Positions 1 through 7,996 of a stretch of 64,000 nucleotides of DNA are shown in pieces. Source of the DNA: Affinundibacterium amnicola (GTDB lineage Bacteria; Pseudomonadota; Gammaproteobacteria; Burkholderiales; Burkholderiaceae_D); the NCBI RefSeq assembly GCF_014284275.1, contig NZ_JACOFU010000005.1, forward strand, positions 350,445 through 414,444, given 5' to 3'. The first letter of the stretch is position 1. Each line of letters starts with the position of its first letter. The notes below the pieces were generated by a model. That model saw only the letters and a list, made by a program, of their open reading frames with translations, was not told the origin of the DNA and searched no databases. The position numbers were made by a program, and so were the translations under genes.

Positions 1-2
1 CT

Positions 3-2018
3 TTTCACGGTCTCTGTAATCGTTTATTACGCGCGCATCATCGCGATGCAGGTCTGCCACAAACCTTTCAAATTTTAGATTCCGGCGATCAGCTTTCTTT
101 TATTAAGCGTTTGTTAAAGGCGAATAATATCGATGATGAAAAGTATCCGCCTAAGACTTTGATGTATTTCATCAATAGCGCGAAAGATCAGGGTTTGCGC
201 GCAGCCGCAGTCGATGCCTATGATGATTTCAATCGTAAGATGGTGGCTTTGTACGACCTCTACGATCTGCAATGTCAGCGCGAAGGTGTGCTGGATTTTG
301 CGGAACTCTTATTACGCACCTACGAATTACTGAGCCGTAATCAACCTTTGCGTGAACATTATCAGTCACGCTTTAAACATATCTTGGTCGATGAGTTTCA
401 AGACACCAATGACTTGCAATACAAGTGGTTAAAACTGATGGCGGGCACGCATGGCGCAGTGTTTGCCGTGGGGGATGATGACCAAAGTATTTATGCGTTT
501 CGCGGCGCAAATGTCGGCAATATGGCAGCGTTTGAAAAAGAATTTCGCGTCGAGAATCTGATCAAGCTGGAACAAAATTATCGTTCCCATGGACATATTC
601 TGGATACCGCGAATGCGCTGATCGAACACAATAGCAAACGCTTGGGCAAAAATTTACGTACCGATGCCGGACATGGTGAGTTGGTCAGAATCTTTGAAGC
701 CAGTAGCGATATACAAGAAGCGCAGTGGATCACCGAAGAAGCAAAAAACCTGATCCGCGACGGTTTCGAACGCAGCCAAATTGCGATTTTGTATCGTTCG
801 AATGCGCAATCACGGGTGATTGAACATGCGCTATTTTCGGCAAATGTGCCATATCGCGTGTATGGTGGTCAGCGTTACTTCGATCGTGCCGAAGTCAAAC
901 ATGCGATTGCGTATTTGCAGTTGATGGACAATCCACACAACGATTCGGCATTTATGCGTGTGGTGAATTTCCCGACGCGAGGTATCGGTGCGCGCTCGAT
1001 AGAGCAATTACAAGATGCGGCAAAACAATACAATATTTCTTTGTATGCAGCGGTGCCTTATGTGTCGGGTAAAGCGGGTTCTTCGTTGGGTGGCTTTGTA
1101 AAACTAATCGAAGGCGCACGCTTTGAAACGCAGAATTTACCGCTGCCGGAAATGGTGCAAGTAGTGCTCGATCTGAGCACTTTGCTGACCCATTATCAGA
1201 CCGAAAAAGAAGGTGCAGATCGCATAGAAAACTTGGAACAATTGGTGAATGCGGCAACGCTGTTTGTATCTGAAGAAGGCTTCGGACATGATGCGCCAGC
1301 GTTGGCTGGACCAGCTTCCAGACCCGCCAGTAACTTAATTGCGAACGATCAAGGCATAGAGATTATCGATGCCGATGCGGCCTTGCCAACAGTGATGTCA
1401 CCGCTGTCCGCTTTCCTCTCACATGCATCACTAGAAGCTGGTGACAATCAAGCGCAAGTGGGACAAGATGCTTTGCAATTGATGACCGTGCATGCGGCCA
1501 AAGGCTTGGAGTTTGATGCGGTTTTCATCGGTGGTTTGGAGGAGGGCTTATTCCCGCATGAAAATAGTAGTCAGGAAGAATCGGGTGTGGAAGAAGAACG
1601 GCGCTTGATGTATGTGGCGATCACACGTGCCCGTCAACGTTTGTACATGACCTTCTCGCAAACGCGTATGTTGCACGGACAAACACGTTACAACATGCGC
1701 TCACGCTTCTTTGATGAAATGCCAGAAGAGTCGCTCAAGTGGTTATCTCCGAAGATACAGCCGAGTTGGTTTGCACGTCCGAAATCTGCATGGGACGATG
1801 CACCCGAATCAGGCGCCAATGCAATCGCGCAAAATATAACGAGGCATCAGGTCACAAATGCTTGGCGTATCGGCGAAAACGTCGCCCATGCGAAGTTTGG
1901 TGAAGGTGTGATCGTGAATATCGAAGGTAGCGGCAGCAACGCACGTGCACACATTAACTTTGGTAAATTCGGAATGAAATTACTCGACTTGAGTATTGCG
2001 AAGTTAGAGAAATGTTGA
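3..2018 (+). CDS. uvrD: DNA helicase II UvrD, 5'-truncated by the window edge
   Basis: Superfamily 1 3'-5' DNA helicase acting in nucleotide excision and mismatch repair. The reading frame is open from base 3, so the gene starts outside the window and the Walker A end is missing. The frame upstream of the first internal start reads FHGLCNRLLRAHHRDAGLPQ, a typical UvrD segment. Visible motifs are the DExx box (VDEFQDTND), the GDDDQSIYAFRG motif, QNYRS, and late motifs QLMTVHAAKGLEFD and RRLMYVAITRARQ. The C-terminal 80 residues end in a short KxGxGV-type fold (AHAKFGEGVIVNIEG) usual for UvrD. A second helicase of the same family (Rep) lies at 56018. An inverted-repeat element overlaps the stop codon. 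Identity is firm; the true start cannot be seen. Confidence 0.95.
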   Translation, partial: FHGLCNRLLRAHHRDAGLPQTFQILDSGDQLSFIKRLLKANNIDDEKYPPKTLMYFINSAKDQGLRAAAVDAYDDFNRKMVALYDLYDLQCQREGVLDFAELLLRTYELLSRNQPLREHYQSRFKHILVDEFQDTNDLQYKWLKLMAGTHGAVFAVGDDDQSIYAFRGANVGNMAAFEKEFRVENLIKLEQNYRSHGHILDTANALIEHNSKRLGKNLRTDAGHGELVRIFEASSDIQEAQWITEEAKNLIRDGFERSQIAILYRSNAQSRVIEHALFSANVPYRVYGGQRYFDRAEVKHAIAYLQLMDNPHNDSAFMRVVNFPTRGIGARSIEQLQDAAKQYNISLYAAVPYVSGKAGSSLGGFVKLIEGARFETQNLPLPEMVQVVLDLSTLLTHYQTEKEGADRIENLEQLVNAATLFVSEEGFGHDAPALAGPASRPASNLIANDQGIEIIDADAALPTVMSPLSAFLSHASLEAGDNQAQVGQDALQLMTVHAAKGLEFDAVFIGGLEEGLFPHENSSQEESGVEEERRLMYVAITRARQRLYMTFSQTRMLHGQTRYNMRSRFFDEMPEESLKWLSPKIQPSWFARPKSAWDDAPESGANAIAQNITRHQVTNAWRIGENVAHAKFGEGVIVNIEGSGSNARAHINFGKFGMKLLDLSIAKLEKC

Positions 2019-2157
2019 TTCGAGACTTCTGCACAAGCTACTGCGCGGCCGAACTTTGAATCTGGGATTTTGCCAATACGTTGCTATGCTCTAGCACAGG
2101 TACGCTTCTCGATCCAAACTTCGACCGCTCGCTACAGTTGTACAGAGGTCTCGATTC
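2017..2157. repeat. Inverted-repeat-bounded intergenic element, copy 1
   Basis: Two arms of 20 bases (2017-2036 and 2138-2157) are inverted copies with 17 of 20 positions matching. The right arm contains AGTTGTACAGAGGTCTC (2136-2152), found again exactly in opposite orientation at 25470-25486. The left arm starts inside the uvrD stop codon. The layout resembles a small MITE or REP-type element. No coding potential was seen. Confidence 0.6.
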
Positions 2158-2178
2158 TTTAATCTTAAGTCTTATGTC

Positions 2179-2208
2179 ATGAAATCTGCCACGGTTTGCA
2201 GATTTCAT
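2179..2208. terminator. Hairpin between uvrD and coq7
   Basis: ATGAAATCTGC (2179-2189) pairs with GCAGATTTCAT (2198-2208) across an 8-base loop. It sits just behind the coq7 stop and between convergent genes, so it may end transcription from both sides. There is no clean T-run, so intrinsic termination is only a possibility. Confidence 0.4.
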
Positions 2209-2216
2209 CAATGACA

Positions 2217-2849
2217 TTAGATACGATAAGCTGTGGTTGTCATCACTTTTGCCATTGCTTGCATCAATACTTTGACGGGCGCCGGTAAATCTGTCGCACC
2301 GAGTTCTCCAGCGGCTGCACCATGGGCAATTTCATCGACGCGCATTTGCTCAACAATCGCCCGCGATTTTTCATCTTGCGCCGGCAGTTCATTTAGATGA
2401 CTAGCGAGATGGGCTTCCACCTGTTTTTCAGTTTCCACCACAAAGCCAAGACTAATGGCATCGCCACAGCGGCCCGCAATCAGCCCACAGGCATAGGCGC
2501 CGACATACCAGAGGGGGTTGAGCACACTGGTATGGGAATTGAGCTGCTTTAAGCGCTCAGCGGTCCAGGCCAAGTGATCTTCTTCTTCAATACTTGAGCG
2601 GGCAAATTGTCGTTTCACCTCTTCAGACTTAGAGAACACCGCTTGTGAATCATACAAAGCCTGCGCGCAGATTTCACCAACATGATTTACCCGCATTAAA
2701 CCAGCGCTATGTTTTTTTTGGATATCCGATAACTCACGCTCTGCACAAATATCTCCAGGGTTGCGACGCGATGCGCGCGCTTGTCCAGATACCACACGTA
2801 AGGCACGGTCAAAATTAATCAATAAGTGATCGGTAGTTTTGGTGAACAT
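2217..2849 (-). CDS. coq7: Demethoxyubiquinone hydroxylase Coq7
   Basis: Di-iron monooxygenase that hydroxylates demethoxyubiquinone in the penultimate ring modification of ubiquinone synthesis, at the cytoplasmic membrane. The sequence shows the two-fold ferritin-like metal motifs: RVNHVGEICAQALY and EEEDHLAW in the first half, and ETEKQVEAHL and VDEIAHG in the second, giving the expected Glu and ExxH ligands. Length (210 aa) fits the bacterial Coq7 family. I chose the ATG at 2849 (MFTKTTDHLL); a TTG three codons upstream at 2858 is also in frame. It stands alone, convergent with uvrD and divergent from the porin gene. Coq7 is typical of beta- and gammaproteobacteria, which supports the taxonomic call. 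Confidence 0.95.
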   Translation of the reverse strand: MFTKTTDHLLINFDRALRVVSGQARASRRNPGDICAERELSDIQKKHSAGLMRVNHVGEICAQALYDSQAVFSKSEEVKRQFARSSIEEEDHLAWTAERLKQLNSHTSVLNPLWYVGAYACGLIAGRCGDAISLGFVVETEKQVEAHLASHLNELPAQDEKSRAIVEQMRVDEIAHGAAAGELGATDLPAPVKVLMQAMAKVMTTTAYRI

Positions 2850-3215
2850 GAGGCTCAATGAGGAAGACTAGAAAATCGGATTGTAATTGGATTGCCGTAA
2901 ACCACCGCAAAATTAAGCGCAAAAACTTGCGTTAAGACAAGGCAGTGCGTTAACAGAAAAATTATACTCGTGACAGGTTTTCTGAGCGTTTTTGGTGCTT
3001 TGTTGTTGCAATGCCACATAAAATTTGAATATGTTCTATAATAGCGCAATTCTCTTTGCCCAAAACAGTGCAATTTGTTCCAATGCCACTTAGCATACGA
3101 GGCAAAAATCGCCCTATTTTTATAATACGGTGCTTATAAGAGACCCAATTTTTGGTCGATACTTAGTAATGATTGTTGACCCGAAAAAATTTATTAACCT
3201 TTGGAGAGTTTTTCA
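2850..3215. other. Divergent intergenic region between coq7 and the porin
   Basis: This 366-base AT-rich gap must carry promoters for both coq7 and the porin gene. TATAAT occurs at 3037-3042 and again at 3121-3126 on the plus strand, but neither has a convincing -35 box at the right distance. No gene or RNA was recognised. Confidence 0.4.
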
Positions 3216-4280
3216 ATGAAAAAATCACTTATCGCTTTCGCAGTATTGGGTGCATTTGCATCTGCTGCTTCTGCACAATCTTCTGTTGTGTTGTACGGTG
3301 TAATCGATGCATCTACATCCCACATGTCTAACCAGACAGTCGCTGGTGGCAAGAAGTTTTCTTTGGACGCGAGCAATTTGTCTTCTTCACGTTGGGGCCT
3401 GAAAGGCACTGAAGATTTGGGCAACGGTTTGAAAGCAAATTTCAACTTGGAAAGCTCTTTGAACGTTGATACTGGTACAGCAGGTAACTTGTTCGACCGT
3501 AACGCATCTGTTGGCTTGTCTGGCAGCTTCGGTACAGTCAATGTTGGTCGTCAAACAAACTTGGCATACGACACTTTGATTCAAGTTGATCCATTGAACG
3601 TTGCACACGTTGGCACTAACCCAAATATCGCTTTGGGTTCTTTGAACAATGTTGGTTTGTTCGGTACACACGGTACTAGCGTTGGTGCATCTTCCCCAAC
3701 ACGTCAAAACAATTCTGTGAAATATGCATTCCCATCCGTATTGGGCGGCATCAATTTCGGCGCAATGTATGGCTTCGGTGAAAAAGCTGGTGACGCATCT
3801 GCAAGCAGCTACGCTGGTGCATCTGCTGGTTTCAGCCAAAATGGTTTGACAGCTGTGTTCTCTTACGCTCAGTTGAAAGACGCAACTAACAGCTCAACAA
3901 TTCGTTCATACACTGGTGGTGCGAAGTTTGTTGTGAGTTCAGACTTCACAGTAAAAGTAACTTATGCTGAAAACGAATTGAACACAACTGGTCGTACTAT
4001 CAGTGTGTTTGGTGCAGGTTTTGATTATATGGTTTCTCCACAAACAACATTGACAGCTGCTTACTACGCTAACCGTCGCTCTGGCGATGTAAAAGGCGAA
4101 GCAGATCAATTCGTTGGTGTTGCTAAATACGCTTTGAGCAAGCGCACAGCCTTCTACGGTTCTTTCTCTTATGCTAAAGCTGACTCTAAAGCAGCTAAAG
4201 ACCAAGAATTGGGCTTGTTCATCGGCGCAGGTAACAAGACAGCAACGCGTACAACAGTTGGTGTATTGCACTCATTCTAA
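3216..4280 (+). CDS. General porin, Burkholderiales type
   Basis: Trimeric outer-membrane porin of the Gram-negative porin_4 family, letting small hydrophilic solutes through the outer membrane. A clear signal peptide (MKKSLIAFAVLGAFASAASA) is followed by the usual first strand, SSVVLYGVIDAS. Further hallmarks are the SSRWGLKGTEDLGNGLKA turn, the GTVNVGRQ segment and a C-terminal strand ending in phenylalanine (VGVLHSF), the Bam recognition signal. The start is the ATG at 3216 with GGAGAG at 3203-3208; the TTG at 3201 lies at the ribosome site and is rejected. Codon use is narrow (mostly TTG for Leu, GGT for Gly), as in very highly expressed genes. A strong terminator follows. Confidence 0.95.
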   Translation: MKKSLIAFAVLGAFASAASAQSSVVLYGVIDASTSHMSNQTVAGGKKFSLDASNLSSSRWGLKGTEDLGNGLKANFNLESSLNVDTGTAGNLFDRNASVGLSGSFGTVNVGRQTNLAYDTLIQVDPLNVAHVGTNPNIALGSLNNVGLFGTHGTSVGASSPTRQNNSVKYAFPSVLGGINFGAMYGFGEKAGDASASSYAGASAGFSQNGLTAVFSYAQLKDATNSSTIRSYTGGAKFVVSSDFTVKVTYAENELNTTGRTISVFGAGFDYMVSPQTTLTAAYYANRRSGDVKGEADQFVGVAKYALSKRTAFYGSFSYAKADSKAAKDQELGLFIGAGNKTATRTTVGVLHSF

Positions 4281-4300
4281 TCCTCTGGATTTAGTCTGAA

Positions 4301-4330
4301 AAAAAGACTGCTTCGGCAGTCTTTTTTTTT
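4301..4330 (+). terminator. Rho-independent terminator of the porin gene
   Basis: AAAAAGACTGC (4301-4311), a TTCG tetraloop, then GCAGTCTT and a run of T to 4330. An 11-base stem with an ultrastable loop and a long T-tract, 20 bases behind the porin stop. Confidence 0.95.
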
Positions 4331-4415
4331 GAACTATTTGATAATCCTTCCTTCTAAGCAGCGCCTTACTTTTCCTGCCTTTCATTTAGCCTTTAGTGCC
4401 TTAATCAGATCAACT

Positions 4416-6635
4416 ATGAAATTTTTCTCCGTATTGTGTTTCAGTGCCATGATGTTTTCAACCGTGGCACACGCTGGTTTTCAAGCGCATCAGTTACAGA
4501 AAAATGAAGTTGTGAAATTGGATGGCAAACTCGATGAGGCTGTATGGAAATCAGTGACACCGCATACCAATTTCTTCCAGACGCAACCATTTGATAATGT
4601 TGCGGCACATTTGCGTACGGAAGTGCGAGTGATGTATGACGATCGTTTCTTGTACGTGGGCGTGACAGGTTTTGACAATGATCCAAGTCAGATCCGCGAC
4701 TCTTTTGCACGCCGAGACAAGATCAGTATCGATCAGGATTTTTTTGCACTTTATATCGACCCAAGCAGTGGACATAAGGCGGCGCAAGTATTCTATGTCA
4801 ATGCACGCGGTGCTTTGATGGATGGTATTTATAGCGACACCTCGGGTGATGATACTGCACCAGATTATGAATATTCCGCGAGCCCGGCGCGTATTGATGG
4901 CGGTTGGAGTGCAGAATTCAAAATCCCTTTTTCCTCGATTGCTTATGATAAGCATTCAACGACACCGTGGAGTTTATTAGTCTTACGTAATATGACACGC
5001 GACCAGCGTTATCGCATGTATAGCGGTGCTGTGACACGTGCGACCAATTGTAATTTGTGTTTTTCAAACACCATCGAGGGAATGAAACATTTGCCATCTG
5101 GTATGAGTTGGAACGTCACGCCGCAATTAGTGGCGCGCCGTGCGCAAGATCAGATCGATGGTAAAGCTAGGGTGGTTAGTTCATCAAAAGATGTCAGTTT
5201 AGATTTTAAATTACGACCAACATCGGCAATCACGATCGATGCGACGTTGAATCCGGATTTTTCACAAATCGAATTAGATTCACCGCAGTTATCGGGGAAT
5301 ACCCGTTTCGGTATTTTTGTGCAGGAAAAGCGACCGTTCTTTTTGGAAGGCGCTGACATTTTCCGCACGCCTTTAAATGCAATCAGTACGCGCACTATCG
5401 CGAATCCGGATGTCGGTTTGCGTTACACCCAACGTGATGCTGACAAAGACTTTAGTGTGTTGAGTAGTCGAGATACAGCAGGTGCCTTGGTGTTGGTGCC
5501 ACAAACTTATTTCACCGGCTATGCGACTAGTCAGGTTGCGTCAACAGCGACGGATGCCCGTGCGAATTTTCGTCTAGGTTCACTTTCACTGGGTGCGGTT
5601 TTGACGGACAGGCAATATGCGCAAGGCGTTGGCTACAATCGCGTCGCCGGTCCAGATTTCGTTTGGCAGATCGACCGCAATCAATTAATGCGTGCGCAAG
5701 TGTTGATGAGCACGACGAATGCACAGATGAATGCACAGGGTAATCTGGCGCGTGCGAATACCACCATTGGCCATGCCGCCTATTTTGATTGGTCTCGTGG
5801 TAATGACGCTTGGGGCATGTCAGTGAACGTGCGTGATTTCAGTAAAGATTTTCGGGCGGACAATGGGTTTTTTTCGCAAGTTGGATTTCGCAGTATCAAC
5901 TCCGAAGTCACCAAGAAATTCGGTCGTACTGGCGTGTTGAATGAATTCAATACCTATATTAGCGCCGAATACAAAGTGGATAGTGAAGGCAATGTACTGT
6001 CAAAAATTTTGACGCCAGGAGTTCGGATTGCCGGACCATTTGATAGTTCTGCGTATTTAAATTTGAGTCCGACGGTACGTAGTCGAGTAAATCAAGACGG
6101 CGAATTATTTTCCATCGGTCGTATCGCAGGTGGCTTGGCGGCAAGTCCAGGGAAACGCATCGCCAGAATCTCCACCGACTTTACCATCGGTGATGTAATC
6201 GACATCATGGCAAATCGTTTAGGACGCGGCGGTTCGTATTCGATGAGTGCGAAACTTCGACCAATCGACCGTCTTGAGTTAGAACCGAGTTTTGCAACGA
6301 ATTGGATTGATCGTGATCACCTACAAGGTGGGCAAACGAGTGAACGCACCTACAAAGAAACTGCTTTGCAAATTAATAGCATATTGCACTTGAGCGCTAA
6401 AGATACGATCAGGATGATATTGCAAGATGCCAGCACCAAGCGTGACCCTAAAGCTTATCAGCAGACGGTTGCACCGCAAAGCAGTCGTAGTGTCAGTTCA
6501 TTTGTGTACACCCATCGTGCCGGTGTCGGTAGTGCAATCTACCTCGGTTGGACGGTGACAAAATCCGACACGCCGGGCTTCGTTGCTAAGCGTAAGCAAA
6601 GTGAATTGTTTACCAAATTTTCTTGGCAGATCTAG
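4416..6635 (+). CDS. DUF5916 outer-membrane protein with CBM9-like N-terminus
   Basis: Exported 739-aa protein. The signal peptide is MKFFSVLCFSAMMFSTVAHA. Residues roughly 25-210 look like the carbohydrate-binding family 9 type beta-sandwich found before DUF5916 (KLDGKLDEAVWKSV, VMYDDRFLYVGVTGFDNDP, GGWSAEFKIPFSSIAY). The rest is a DUF5916 beta-barrel-like region with alternating hydrophobic strands and the typical TLNPDFSQIELDSPQLSGNT and EKRPFFLEGADIF segments. The family is predicted to sit in the outer membrane; its substrate is unknown. The start is the ATG at 4416, which gives the signal peptide; the TTG at 4329 is in the porin terminator and is unlikely. The family is certain, the function is not known. 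Confidence 0.85.
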   Translation: MKFFSVLCFSAMMFSTVAHAGFQAHQLQKNEVVKLDGKLDEAVWKSVTPHTNFFQTQPFDNVAAHLRTEVRVMYDDRFLYVGVTGFDNDPSQIRDSFARRDKISIDQDFFALYIDPSSGHKAAQVFYVNARGALMDGIYSDTSGDDTAPDYEYSASPARIDGGWSAEFKIPFSSIAYDKHSTTPWSLLVLRNMTRDQRYRMYSGAVTRATNCNLCFSNTIEGMKHLPSGMSWNVTPQLVARRAQDQIDGKARVVSSSKDVSLDFKLRPTSAITIDATLNPDFSQIELDSPQLSGNTRFGIFVQEKRPFFLEGADIFRTPLNAISTRTIANPDVGLRYTQRDADKDFSVLSSRDTAGALVLVPQTYFTGYATSQVASTATDARANFRLGSLSLGAVLTDRQYAQGVGYNRVAGPDFVWQIDRNQLMRAQVLMSTTNAQMNAQGNLARANTTIGHAAYFDWSRGNDAWGMSVNVRDFSKDFRADNGFFSQVGFRSINSEVTKKFGRTGVLNEFNTYISAEYKVDSEGNVLSKILTPGVRIAGPFDSSAYLNLSPTVRSRVNQDGELFSIGRIAGGLAASPGKRIARISTDFTIGDVIDIMANRLGRGGSYSMSAKLRPIDRLELEPSFATNWIDRDHLQGGQTSERTYKETALQINSILHLSAKDTIRMILQDASTKRDPKAYQQTVAPQSSRSVSSFVYTHRAGVGSAIYLGWTVTKSDTPGFVAKRKQSELFTKFSWQI

Positions 6636-6636
6636 G

Positions 6637-6690
6637 TTGCCCTAGGGCGCATGCCAAAATATTAGGTCAACACGCCCTAGATCGTGGCAA
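6637..6690. repeat. Intergenic hairpin carrying dispersed repeat B, copy 1
   Basis: CTAGGGCG (6642-6649) pairs perfectly with CGCCCTAG (6673-6680), inside an outer TTGCC/GGCAA pair. Within it TTAGGTCAACACGCCCTA (6662-6679) recurs exactly at 58089-58106. Both copies lie behind the stop codon of a plus-strand gene. There is no T-run, so this is a repeat that may also work as a terminator or 3'-end stabiliser. Confidence 0.55.
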
Positions 6691-6700
6691 GCTTAAGTAA

Positions 6701-7399
6701 TTAGTTAGCCGGGCGACTGATCCAGTTCTTGTAGGATTCCGTGATAGAAAGTGTCATCTTTCTAAATGGAATCAGCACTACTCCTGAACTTTTACTCATG
6801 ACTGGAAGGTTATTTCCTTCGTCTTCTAAGTCGTAGAATGTCTGCATCTTGCCATCAAAGCCCATAGGAATGTAGGCTTCTATTTCTTGTTGATAGATTT
6901 GGGTTGTTTCTGGATGCACCCAGATTTTCATCGAGGTTTTTTTTAGACCACCTTCTTTAAGTTCAAATAAGGACCACTTTTTTCCACCCAGTATCACATC
7001 GTCAGTTCGTTTGACGTTTGCATCGGGTTTGAAGATTTCGCCACTGATACCGTTCATCACACTCTTCATATCGAATGCCTTCATTTCTTTTTTCGGCTCT
7101 GGAGACGCTGGCACCACGGTAGTTTTTAAATTGGTGTAGACCGCGCCATGTTGATTCCAGCTCGTGATTCTCTTTTGAATATTTATCTGACTTTGCTGTT
7201 CATCCTTGGTCACATACATGGTCAACTCCACATCTCTTGGCACCATCTGCTGATTGGCTTTCATCTTCGTGACGACTTTTAACCATAATGTGTCTTGGTT
7301 TTGCGCCAAACTTGGATTGCTCATCAATGCAACCACGCAGATACCTACACACATACTGAAGCGTAGTGTGCTTGCCTTTGGTCGAACTAGTTGCCCCAT
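6701..7399 (-). CDS. Exported protein of unknown function
   Basis: 232-aa protein I do not recognise. An N-terminal signal peptide is clear (hydrophobic core FSMCVGICVVALMSNPSLAQ, cleavage expected after SLA), so it acts in the periplasm or at the outer membrane. The mature part is mostly beta-strand-like, with ILGGKKWSLFEL and MKIWVHPETTQIYQQE resembling the LolA/LppX-type open-barrel proteins that sample lipid-modified states; this likeness is weak. The ATG at 7399 is preferred; an upstream ATG at 7417 is also in frame. Both overlap the end of the DUF4286-like gene (stop at 7387), so the two genes are translationally coupled. Confidence 0.7.
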   Translation of the reverse strand: MGQLVRPKASTLRFSMCVGICVVALMSNPSLAQNQDTLWLKVVTKMKANQQMVPRDVELTMYVTKDEQQSQINIQKRITSWNQHGAVYTNLKTTVVPASPEPKKEMKAFDMKSVMNGISGEIFKPDANVKRTDDVILGGKKWSLFELKEGGLKKTSMKIWVHPETTQIYQQEIEAYIPMGFDGKMQTFYDLEDEGNNLPVMSKSSGVVLIPFRKMTLSITESYKNWISRPAN

Positions 7400-7686
7400 G
7401 TTTGAATGCCCATCCATACCTTACGACTAACTTCACAACCGTCAGGGAAATGTTGCATAAAATCTGCACGCATCTGATGTGCATACTGCTCTATATAGCG
7501 GTTATAGTCCTCTTGAGAGGCTGCTTGATAACAGGTTCTGTAAGTGTTTTCAGTTGCATGATCGAAATGAATCTGTTGAAAACATTGTGTCGCGTAGATT
7601 TCTGGAATATGTTTTTTACGCATATATGCCATGAAGGTTTCGGCTAAGTCTGCGCGTATTGTTACGCTTACCTCATAAAAGACCAT
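7387..7686 (-). CDS. DUF4286 family protein
   Basis: Short cytosolic protein of 99 aa with the pattern of DUF4286: an opening strand MVFYEVSVTIRADL, then EIYATQCFQQ, a segment with the conserved TYRTCYQAASQEDYNRYIEQYA, and a closing FPDGCEVSRKVW. The family has a dimeric ferredoxin-like fold; its function is not known. GGAGAG sits 8 bases upstream of the ATG at 7686. It leads a two-gene unit with the exported protein downstream, whose start lies inside this gene. Confidence 0.75.
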   Translation of the reverse strand: MVFYEVSVTIRADLAETFMAYMRKKHIPEIYATQCFQQIHFDHATENTYRTCYQAASQEDYNRYIEQYAHQMRADFMQHFPDGCEVSRKVWMGIQTWGN

Positions 7687-7996
7687 GTTTGCTTCTCTCC
7701 AAATTGCGCTTGAACTCAGGTTTCGTTAAATCATAAAGAATTGTACGTGCTCGCGATAATATTATATTTTTATCTTAATAAGACAGAAATCGCGCGGCAA
7801 ACTCAGCAGGTAAAGGCCAGCGAAGCGTTGCTTTTCTGTGTGTTGCGTTAGAAAAACTTGCTATGTGGCATATCACTTGCCAACAGTCCGCCTATACTTA
7901 GAACCATGCGATATCCATCTTATTTTGCTTGGAGCGCACTCAATTCAGCGATCAAGGTATCAAGATTTTGCAGTTCTCACATGAGGAGGATGGAAA
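7687..7996. other. Divergent intergenic region with candidate sigma-54 promoter
   Basis: 310 bases between the DUF4286 gene and the porin-like gene. Apart from the sigma-54-like element at 7866-7881, listed separately, no gene or hairpin was recognised. The predicted 5' leader of the porin-like gene would be about 105 bases. Confidence 0.4.
7866..7881 (+). promoter_or_regulatory. Candidate sigma-54 (RpoN) promoter
   Basis: TGGCATATCACTTGCC matches the -24/-12 consensus: the GG at 7867-7868 and the GC at 7879-7880 have the required 12-base register. The predicted start point is near 7892. No sigma-70 pair of equal quality is visible. It would drive the porin-like gene at 7997 and the gene behind it. 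An enhancer-binding-protein site was not identified. Confidence 0.55.

Noticed and set aside
3037..3126. TATAAT boxes at 3037 and 3121 as porin promoters
   Set aside because: No -35 box at a proper distance for either; left as an unproven possibility in the intergenic entry.
3387..3839. 150-aa cysteine-rich minus-strand frame in the porin gene
   Set aside because: Result of the biased codons of the porin on the other strand; no start signals.
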